Assembly (NCBI GenBank): GCA_035689115.1
Contig: DASSMA010000045.1
Coordinates: 1-64,000, forward strand
Reading direction: 5' to 3'
DNA length: 64,000 nucleotides
DNA from: JAHFUS01 sp035689115
GTDB lineage: Bacteria; Actinomycetota; Acidimicrobiia; Acidimicrobiales; GCA-2861595
The position numbers were made by a program, and so were the translations under genes. Under the pieces are notes generated by a model. The model was not told where the DNA came from. It saw nothing but the letters and a program-made list of their open reading frames with translations, and made no database searches. Below are positions 58,038 through 64,000 of the stretch, one piece after another; within the stretch, counting starts at the first letter, position 1; the number at the start of each line of letters is the position of its first letter.

Positions 58038-59981
58038 TCACTGTGTCGTGCGGAGGTGGAGGACGTGGGCGGCCTGGTCGGGGGTGAGCCGGACGTAGGG
58101 GTGGTTCCCGGCCCACATGAACGACTGGAAGCTCAGCTCGTCGAAGGCGAAGAACGGCCGGTCCCAGGGCAGCCCGAGCAGCGCCAGGTCGAGGTCGAGG
58201 GTGGTCTCCACCGGGTCGTGGGGGTCGAGGCTCACCACGGTGAGCACCACGTCCGACCGGTCGTCGGTGTGCTTCGAGTACACGATCACGTCGGGGTTGT
58301 CGGCCCCGTGGAAGTGGATGTTCCGCAGGCGCTGGAGGGCGGGGTGGCGCCGGCGGGCGTTGTTCAGCAGCGTGACGAGCGGCGCCAGCGAGCCGGGTGC
58401 GCCGTAGTCCCGGTGCTTGATCTCGTACTTCTCCGAGTTGAGGTACTCCTCGTTGGTGTCCGAGGCGGGGCGGTTCTCGCACAGCTCGTAGCCGCTGTAG
58501 ATGCCGTAGGACGGCGTGAGGGTGGCGGCCAGCACGAGGCGCTGGCGGAAGGCGGCCGGCGGCCCGTCGCGGAGCGGCCCGCTCAGGATGTCGGGGGTGT
58601 TGGGCCAGAAGTTGGGCCGCATGTAGTCGGCCTTGGGGCCGTGGGCCAGCTCCTCCAGGTACTCCTGGAGCTCCCACCGCCCCGTCCGCCAGGTGAAGTA
58701 CGTGTAGCTCTGGCTGAACCCCACCTCGGCCAGCCTGGCCATCACCTTCGGGCGGGTGAAGGCCTCGGCCAGGAACAGCACGTCGGGGTGCTCGGCCTGC
58801 ACGGCCGGCAGCAGCCACTCCCAGAACGCCACCGGCTTGGTGTGGGGGTTGTCCACCCGGAACACCCGGACGCCGTGGCCGATCCAGAAGTCGAGGATCT
58901 CCTTGCAGGCGTCCCACAGCGCCTGCCGATCGCCCTCCTCGTCGGGCCAGAAGTTCAGCGGGTAGATGTCCTGGTACTTCTTCGGGGGGTTCTCGGCGTA
59001 GGCGATGGAGCCGTCGGGGCGGTGGTGGAACCACTCCGGGTGCTCGGCCACCCACGGGTGGTCCGGGGAGCACTGGAGGGCGTAGTCGAGGGCGATCTCC
59101 ATGCCCAGGTCCCGGGCCGCCGCCACCAGGGCGTCGAAGTCGTCGAACGTGCCGAGGTCGGGGTGGAGGGCGGTGTGGCCGCCCTCCGGCCCGCCGATGG
59201 CCCACGGGCTGCCGACGGCGTCGGGCCCTCCCGCCGGGTCGTTGTTCGGTCCCTTGCGCGCCGTGCGGCCGATGGGGTGCACGGGCGGCAGGTAGACGAT
59301 GTCGAAGCCCATCTGGGCGATGGCCGGCAGGTGGTCGGCCGCCCCCGCCAGCCCGCCGAAGGAGCGGGGGAACAGCTCGTACCAGGCCCCGACCAGGGCC
59401 CGCTCCCGGTCGACCCAGAGGGGGAACGGCGCCGACGGCGTGAGGTCGGCGGCGCCGGCCGGTCCGGCCAGCAGGTCGGGGGTCTCGGCGCCCAGGGCCG
59501 GCGCCAGCCGCTCGGCCGCGGGAAGGGACCCGTCTCGCAGCGCGGCCGCCAGGTCGTCGAGGGCGGCGCCGTCGCCGCCGGAGGCCAGCGCCGCCCGCTG
59601 CTCGAACAGCCGGGCGCCCTCCTCCAGCTCCAGGTCGATCTCCTGCCCGGCGGACAGCTTGGTGACGATCTTGTGGCGCCAGGTGGCGTAGCGGTCGGTC
59701 CAGGCCTCGACGACGAACTCGTGGAGCCCGAGGGTGGTGGGCTCCACGACCGCCTCCCAGCTGTCGTTGCCCAGCTCCCGCATCGGCGCCACCGACCACT
59801 TGCCGTTTCCGCACGGCCGCCACCGCACCTGGGCGGCCAGCAGGTCGTGGCCGTCCTTGAAGATGTCGGCCGACACCCGGACCACCTCGCCGACCACCGC
59901 CTTGGCGGGATAGCCGTTCGGGGTGGCCGGCCGGATGCCCTCGATCACCAGCCGACCAGTGGCCGGGCGCGCGTCACTCAC
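58038..59981 (-). CDS. glgE: Alpha-1,4-glucan:maltose-1-phosphate maltosyltransferase
   Basis: The 647-residue GH13_3 enzyme extends alpha-glucan using maltose-1-phosphate. It starts at GTG 59981, nine bases after the glycosylase stop. It has an N-terminal beta domain, a domain with helical insertion (DLELEEGARLFEQRAAL) and the barrel: nucleophile Asp377 (VRVFRVDNPHTKPVAFWEWL), acid Glu406 (VLFLAEAFTRPKVM). YELFPRSFGG, VYLPPVHPIGRTARKGPNN and SEKYEIKHRDY are hallmarks of GlgE. With treS, mak and glgB the pathway is complete. Confidence 0.97.
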   Translation of the reverse strand: MSDARPATGRLVIEGIRPATPNGYPAKAVVGEVVRVSADIFKDGHDLLAAQVRWRPCGNGKWSVAPMRELGNDSWEAVVEPTTLGLHEFVVEAWTDRYATWRHKIVTKLSAGQEIDLELEEGARLFEQRAALASGGDGAALDDLAAALRDGSLPAAERLAPALGAETPDLLAGPAGAADLTPSAPFPLWVDRERALVGAWYELFPRSFGGLAGAADHLPAIAQMGFDIVYLPPVHPIGRTARKGPNNDPAGGPDAVGSPWAIGGPEGGHTALHPDLGTFDDFDALVAAARDLGMEIALDYALQCSPDHPWVAEHPEWFHHRPDGSIAYAENPPKKYQDIYPLNFWPDEEGDRQALWDACKEILDFWIGHGVRVFRVDNPHTKPVAFWEWLLPAVQAEHPDVLFLAEAFTRPKVMARLAEVGFSQSYTYFTWRTGRWELQEYLEELAHGPKADYMRPNFWPNTPDILSGPLRDGPPAAFRQRLVLAATLTPSYGIYSGYELCENRPASDTNEEYLNSEKYEIKHRDYGAPGSLAPLVTLLNNARRRHPALQRLRNIHFHGADNPDVIVYSKHTDDRSDVVLTVVSLDPHDPVETTLDLDLALLGLPWDRPFFAFDELSFQSFMWAGNHPYVRLTPDQAAHVLHLRTTQ

Positions 59982-59990
59982 CCCTCTTCC

Positions 59991-60626
59991 CTACCATCCC
60001 TCGGGCGCGGCGGAAACCCCGTTCTCCATGGCCCGCCAGCAGTACCAGGCGGCGACCGTGCGCCACGGCCGGTAGGGCTCGCCCAGAACCACCAGTTCCC
60101 TTGCGGTGGGAGTTGCCCCCAGTCCGTGGATCCGGGCGAAGCCGTTGCGCACGCCCAGGTCGCCGACAGGCCACACGTCGGGCCGGTTGAGCTGGAACAT
60201 GAGGAACATCTCGGCCGTCCACGGCCCGATTCCCCTCACCGCGCACAGCCGGGCCACCACCTCGTGGTCCGGCAGGCGGCTGATGCCGGACAGCCGCACG
60301 GTGCCGTCCAGCACCTTGGTGGCCAGGTCCTTGATCGACGCGACCTTGGCCGCCGACAGGCCCACGGCGCGCAGGTCGTCGTCGGGGGTGGCGAGCACCG
60401 CCTCCGGGGTCGGCCGGCCGCCGTAGAGGGCGGCGAAGCGCCCGTGGATGGCCCGCGCCGCCCCGGTGGCCAGCTGCTGGTAGGCCACCGAGCGGGCCAG
60501 CGCGGCGAAGGCGCCGCCGGGGAAGCGGCGGCGCTCCAGCGTGCAGGCGCCGGCCGCGGCCACGAAGGCGCCCATCCGGACATCGGCTCCGCCGACCCAG
60601 GAAGTCGCCTCCTCCCACCGCTGCAC
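59991..60626 (-). CDS. DNA-3-methyladenine glycosylase (AlkA/HhH-GPD type)
   Basis: The 211-residue product starts at GTG 60626; the frame runs further upstream into the divergent glgP gene, where it is a shadow. FAALARSVAYQQLATGAARAIHGRF, LSAAKVASIKDLATKVLDG, the HhH LCAVRGIGPWTAEMFLMF with catalytic Asp in NRPDVWPVGDLGVRNGFA, and YRPWRTVAAWYCWRAM are typical. It removes alkylated bases. The N-terminal ~30 residues differ from the usual short lead, and the start is uncertain. It appears to head the glgE-treS-mak-glgB operon, an odd partner. Confidence 0.88.
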   Translation of the reverse strand: MQRWEEATSWVGGADVRMGAFVAAAGACTLERRRFPGGAFAALARSVAYQQLATGAARAIHGRFAALYGGRPTPEAVLATPDDDLRAVGLSAAKVASIKDLATKVLDGTVRLSGISRLPDHEVVARLCAVRGIGPWTAEMFLMFQLNRPDVWPVGDLGVRNGFARIHGLGATPTARELVVLGEPYRPWRTVAAWYCWRAMENGVSAAPEGW

Positions 60627-60700
60627 GGGTGCATTGTGCGCACAGATCCGCTTCAGGCAAGGACGGCTGGCCGGGCAGGCTCCGCCTGCGAACGACCGAT

Positions 60701-60706
60701 TAGCTT
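60701..60706 (+). promoter_or_regulatory. Possible -10 element of glgP
   Basis: TAGCTT, part of TTAGCTTCTC, lies eight bases before the glgP ATG, and no ribosome site is present. That spacing suggests a leaderless transcript. The same ten bases occur at 63982-63991 before a GTG at the end of the window. A GCAGGC/GCCTGC hairpin lies upstream at 60675-60689. Confidence 0.5.
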
Positions 60707-60714
60707 CTCTGCCG

Positions 60715-63246
60715 ATGAAGGCACTGCGCAGCTTCACCGTCCGGGCCAAGCTCCCGCCGGCCCTGGCCCCGCTCCACGAGCTGGCGATGAACCTCCAGTG
60801 GTCGTGGGACGGCCACACGCGCAACCTGTTCCGGTGGATCGACCCGGCGGCGTGGGAGGTCACCGGGCACGACCCCGTGCGCCTCCTCGGCATGGTGGGC
60901 AGGGACCGCCTGGAGGCCCTCACCGGCGACCGGGCCTTCATGAGCTTCCTCACCGAGGTGCACAGCGACCTCCAGGCCAGCCTCCGGGCGCCGACGTGGT
61001 TCCAGGACCGCCCGGCCGGCGCCCTGCGGGCGGTGGCCTACTTCTCGCCCGAGTTCGGCATCGCCGAGGCGCTCCCCCAGTACTCGGGCGGCCTCGGCGT
61101 GCTCGCCGGCGACCACCTGAAGGCGGCCAGCCAGCTGGGCGTGCCCCTCGCCGGCGTCGGGCTGTTCTACCGGCAGGGCTACTTCCGCCAGGAGCTCAAC
61201 GCCGACGGCTGGCAGCAGGAGCGCTACCCCAGCCTCGACCCGCATGCCATGGCGCTCACCCTGGTCGAAGGCGTCCACGTCGCCGTCGAGCTCGACGGGG
61301 CGCCGCTCTCCGCCCAGATCTGGCGGGCCGACGTCGGCCGCATCAAGCTCTACCTTCTCGACGCCGACATCGACGACAACACGCCCGAGGGCCGCCTGGT
61401 CACCGACCGGCTCTACGGCGGCGGCACCGAGCACCGGCTGCGCCAGGAGATCCTCCTCGGCATCGGCGGGGTGCGGGCCCTCACGGCGGTCGGGCAGGAG
61501 ACCCAGGTCTTCCACACCAACGAGGGCCACGCCGGCTTCCTCGGGCTCGAGCGCATCCGCCAGCTGATCACCGACGAGGGCCTCACGTTCGCCGAGGCGG
61601 TGGAGGCGGTCCGCGCCGCCACCATCTTCACCACTCACACACCGGTGCCGGCCGGCATCGACCGTTTCCCGCGCGACCTCATGGAGCGGTACTTCTCGAA
61701 GTGGGCCGACGAGTGCGGACTCGAGTTCGACGACGTGATGCGGCTCGGCCAATTCCCCGACGACCCGCCGGACAGCCCGTTCAACATGGCGGTGATGGGC
61801 CTGCGCCTGGCCGGGATGTCGAACGGCGTGTCCCGCCTGCACGGCCACGTGAGCCGCACCATGTTCTCCGGGCTGTGGCCCGCCATCCCGGCCGAGGAGG
61901 CGCCGGTCACGTCGGTCACCAACGGCGTCCACGCCCGCACGTGGGTGTCCGACGACATGGACGACCTGCTGGCCCGCCACCTGGTCCCGGCCTGGGACGA
62001 GGCCGACGCCGGCATGTGGTCACGGCTCGAGAACGCGCGCGACGACGAGCTGTGGCGCGTCCGGGAGCAGAACCGGGAGCGGCTGGTGGGCTTCGTGCGC
62101 CAGCGGCTCCGCGACACCGCCCTGGCGCGGGGGGTCAGCGAGTCCGACGTGGCCTGGTGCGACGAGGTGTTCGACCCCCGCGCCCTCACCATCGGCTTCG
62201 CCCGCCGCTTCGCCGCCTACAAGCGGGCCACCCTGCTCCTGTCCCAGCCCGAGCGCCTCCGGGGCCTGCTCCTGTCCACCGACCGCCCGATGCAGATCGT
62301 GTTCGCCGGCAAGGCCCACCCGGCCGACGACATCGGCAAGGAGATGATCCGCCAGATCGTCCAGTTCTCCCGCGATCCCACCATCCGCCACCGCATCGCC
62401 TTCGTCGAGGACTACGACATCGCCGTCGCCCGTACATTGCTCCAGGGCTGCGACGTGTGGCTCAACACCCCGCGCCGGCCCCTGGAGGCGTGCGGCACCA
62501 GCGGCGAGAAGGCCGCCCTCAACGGCGCCCTCAACTGCTCCATCAAGGACGGCTGGTGGGACGAGATGTTCGACCGGGAGAACGGGTGGGCCATCTCGTC
62601 GGCGGAGACCTACGACGACGTGGCCCGCCGCGACCACGTCGAGGCCAACAGCCTCTTCGACATCCTCGAGCACCAGATCGTGCCCCTCTTCTACGAGCGG
62701 GTCGAGGGCGTGGTGCCCCGCCGGTGGGTACGCCGCATCAAGACGTCGCTGATCTCCCTCGGCCCGCGGGTCACGGCGTCCCGCATGGTGCGCGACTACG
62801 TGGAGCACCTCTACGAGCCCACCGCCATGCGGGCCGACGCCGTGGCTGCCTCCGGGCACGCCCGGGCCCGCACCCTCACCGCCTGGAAGCGCCGGGTCGA
62901 GTCGTACTGGAACGAGGTCACCGTCGACTCGGTGGAGAGCGACTCCGGCGTGGCCGACCTGGGCGGCGAGCGGGAGGTCCGGGCCCTCGTCTCCCTCGGC
63001 CGGCTCACCGACGACGACGTCGCCGTCCAGTTGCTGGTCGGCCGGGTGGGCCCCAGCGACGAGCTGATCGACCCGTCGAAGATCGTCATGACCCTGATGG
63101 GACCCGACGACTCGCCCGGCCGGCACCGCTACACCGGCCGGTTCAGCCTCGAACAGGCTGGCCGGTACGGCTACACCGTGCGGGTGGTTCCGTCCCATCC
63201 GGACCTGCCGTCGCCCGTCGAGATGGGCTGCATGACCTGGGCGTAG
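60715..63246 (+). CDS. glgP: Alpha-glucan phosphorylase
   Basis: The 843-residue product starts at ATG 60715. It is the mycobacterial/Thermotoga type with an N-terminal DUF3417-like region (FTVRAKLPPALAPLHELAMNLQWSWDGHTRNLFRWID), then VAYFSPEFGIAEALPQYSGGLGVLAGDHLKAASQLGVPLAGVGLFYRQGYF. The PLP Lys is probably Lys599 in EACGTSGEKAALNGALNCSIKDGWWDEM. It phosphorolyses alpha-1,4 glucan to glucose-1-phosphate (some members can run toward synthesis). It is divergent from the glycosylase-glgE operon. Confidence 0.95.
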   Translation: MKALRSFTVRAKLPPALAPLHELAMNLQWSWDGHTRNLFRWIDPAAWEVTGHDPVRLLGMVGRDRLEALTGDRAFMSFLTEVHSDLQASLRAPTWFQDRPAGALRAVAYFSPEFGIAEALPQYSGGLGVLAGDHLKAASQLGVPLAGVGLFYRQGYFRQELNADGWQQERYPSLDPHAMALTLVEGVHVAVELDGAPLSAQIWRADVGRIKLYLLDADIDDNTPEGRLVTDRLYGGGTEHRLRQEILLGIGGVRALTAVGQETQVFHTNEGHAGFLGLERIRQLITDEGLTFAEAVEAVRAATIFTTHTPVPAGIDRFPRDLMERYFSKWADECGLEFDDVMRLGQFPDDPPDSPFNMAVMGLRLAGMSNGVSRLHGHVSRTMFSGLWPAIPAEEAPVTSVTNGVHARTWVSDDMDDLLARHLVPAWDEADAGMWSRLENARDDELWRVREQNRERLVGFVRQRLRDTALARGVSESDVAWCDEVFDPRALTIGFARRFAAYKRATLLLSQPERLRGLLLSTDRPMQIVFAGKAHPADDIGKEMIRQIVQFSRDPTIRHRIAFVEDYDIAVARTLLQGCDVWLNTPRRPLEACGTSGEKAALNGALNCSIKDGWWDEMFDRENGWAISSAETYDDVARRDHVEANSLFDILEHQIVPLFYERVEGVVPRRWVRRIKTSLISLGPRVTASRMVRDYVEHLYEPTAMRADAVAASGHARARTLTAWKRRVESYWNEVTVDSVESDSGVADLGGEREVRALVSLGRLTDDDVAVQLLVGRVGPSDELIDPSKIVMTLMGPDDSPGRHRYTGRFSLEQAGRYGYTVRVVPSHPDLPSPVEMGCMTWA

Positions 63247-63282
63247 GGCTTCGGCCGGTGCGCCGGTGGGTACCTGGAACCC

Positions 63283-63609
63283 ATGAGCAACCGCCCACCG
63301 GACACCAACGTCGCGGAGTACCGGGAAGCATCGATCAACGCCGCCCAGGTGCGGGCGCGCCGGGCCGAGGAGCGCGCCGGCCACGCCGTCGAGCGGGCCG
63401 AGGAAGCCCGCGCCAAGGCCGGTTCGTCGCGGACCCCAGGGGCGCGGCTGCGCCACCTGCAGGAGGCCGCCCGCATGGAGCATGCGGTCGAGTTCCACCG
63501 GGACGCCGCCCAGCTCCAGTGGCACCACGTGGCCGACGAGTCGGCCCGGCAGCGCACCGCGGAGCGGCGAACATCCGGCGGGCCGGGGGTGGAGGAGCAC
63601 ACGAGCTGA
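63283..63609 (+). CDS. Small charged helical protein, unknown
   Basis: The 108-residue product starts at ATG 63283 (upstream GGAACC is a poor ribosome site). It is rich in Arg, Glu and Ala, predicted as one or two long helices (EYREASINAAQVRARRAEERAGHAVERAEEARAKAG, then RLRHLQEAARMEHAVEFHRDAAQLQWHHVADESARQR), possibly coiled-coil. The gene is followed eleven bases later by another small gene. No function is recognised. Confidence 0.65.
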   Translation: MSNRPPDTNVAEYREASINAAQVRARRAEERAGHAVERAEEARAKAGSSRTPGARLRHLQEAARMEHAVEFHRDAAQLQWHHVADESARQRTAERRTSGGPGVEEHTS

Positions 63610-63619
63610 GGAGGTAGCC

Positions 63620-63943
63620 ATGCCCGACGCCTGGAGCGACAAGCGCGAGCGGCAGTACGAACACATCCGCGAGGGGCTTCTCGACCGCGGCGAGAAGGAG
63701 GAGACCGCCAAGGAGATCGCCGCCCGGACCGTCAACAAGGAACGGGCGAGAGCCGGCGAGGCGAAGGAGGCGAGCAGCAGCTCGATCCGCGACATCTCGT
63801 CGGGCCGCCGCGGAGGGCTGCGGTCCCACCGCGGCCCGGGTGGCCGCACCCGCGACCAGCTCTACAACGAGGCGCGGCAGAAGAACATCAAGGGCCGCTC
63901 GAAGATGACCAAGGCCCAGCTGGAGGAGGCCGTCGGCCGGTAG
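63620..63943 (+). CDS. Plasmid-stabilization-like small protein (DUF7218-like)
   Basis: The 107-residue product starts at ATG 63620 after GAGGAGGTA. The N-terminus MPDAWSDKRERQYEHIREGLLDRGEKEETAKEIAARTVNKERARAGE matches a small basic family often annotated as plasmid stabilization protein. The C-terminus RTRDQLYNEARQKNIKGRSKMTKAQLEEAVGR looks like a Rho-N/SAP-type helical motif. Nucleic-acid binding is plausible. The family name does not prove a plasmid role; these genes are common on chromosomes. Confidence 0.8.
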   Translation: MPDAWSDKRERQYEHIREGLLDRGEKEETAKEIAARTVNKERARAGEAKEASSSSIRDISSGRRGGLRSHRGPGGRTRDQLYNEARQKNIKGRSKMTKAQLEEAVGR

Positions 63944-63982
63944 TTCTTCCGCCTAGCCGAAATCGATCGCCGAGAACTCCCT

Positions 63983-64000
63983 TAGCTTCTCGAGGTGGTG
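63983..64000 (+). promoter_or_regulatory. Possible promoter of a gene cut by the window end
   Basis: TAGCTT at 63983-63988 is followed by GTG at 63995 and 63998, the same layout as before glgP. A new gene may start here, but only the first base triplets are in view. Confidence 0.3.

Overview
The window is about 64 kb of very GC-rich DNA with dense gene packing, many GTG (and some TTG) starts, and many 4-base GTGA/ATGA stop-start overlaps. The gene content points to a high-GC actinobacterium, most plausibly of the class Acidimicrobiia. Supporting features are the GlgE maltosyl-transferase pathway, a PASTA Ser/Thr kinase, a BTAD-type regulator, and the backbone order cysteine desulfurase - mnmA - ligA - gatCAB - ilvBNC, which also occurs in Mycobacterium tuberculosis. 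The class assignment is an inference; no rRNA or other marker is present. No tRNA or rRNA gene was seen, and no stretch longer than about 300 bases lacks a gene.

Region 1 (1-11.8 kb, + strand) is the distal part of a contractile injection system (eCIS/phage-tail-like) operon. It holds the tail end of a zinc-ribbon protein, a DUF6760 protein, a 1081-residue low-complexity protein with repeated VQR motifs, a gp19-like tube protein, a LysM tube/baseplate protein, a VgrG-like spike, a gp25-like protein, baseplate J and tail protein I. A membrane protein with two zinc ribbons, a very long Ala/Glu helix and a discoidin-like C-terminus closes the operon. Sheath, ATPase and tape-measure genes are not here and presumably lie upstream. 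A convergent MalT-like/BTAD regulator follows.

Region 2 (14.7-23.9 kb) holds the branched-chain amino acid genes. ilvB-ilvN-ilvC is preceded by a leader peptide (VSAHLILVGT) and a terminator hairpin, a classical attenuator. Downstream of ilvC sits an AbiEi/DUF559 nuclease-like gene bracketed by two identical 43-base palindromes; a third copy lies alone at 47.8 kb. Two paralogous secreted proteins, a PNPOx-family protein, an SGNH lipoprotein and ilvD follow.

Region 3 (23.9-34.2 kb) is an accessory block between ilvD and gatB. It contains a 1698-residue protein with an N-terminal P-loop ATPase and a C-terminal PglZ domain, a TPR protein overlapping its start, a second AAA ATPase with an operator-like inverted repeat upstream, and a metallophosphoesterase fused to a phosphatidylglycerol lysyltransferase-like domain. 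The ATPase-PglZ gene overlaps ilvD by ATGA. No BREX methylase, BrxA, BrxB or BrxL was seen.

Region 4 (34.2-50.2 kb) is mostly housekeeping: gatB, gatA, gatC, an esterase, an SCP2 protein, a PASTA kinase, ligA, a membrane protein, PPK2, mnmA, cysteine desulfurase, a degenerate PaaK-like protein and a secreted beta-helix protein.

Region 5 (50.2-63.3 kb) is an alpha-glucan island: GH57, glgB, maltokinase, treS, glgE, an AlkA-like glycosylase, and divergent glgP. Together TreS, maltokinase, GlgE and GlgB can turn trehalose into branched alpha-glucan, and GlgP and GH57 can break glucan down. Two small charged proteins end the window.
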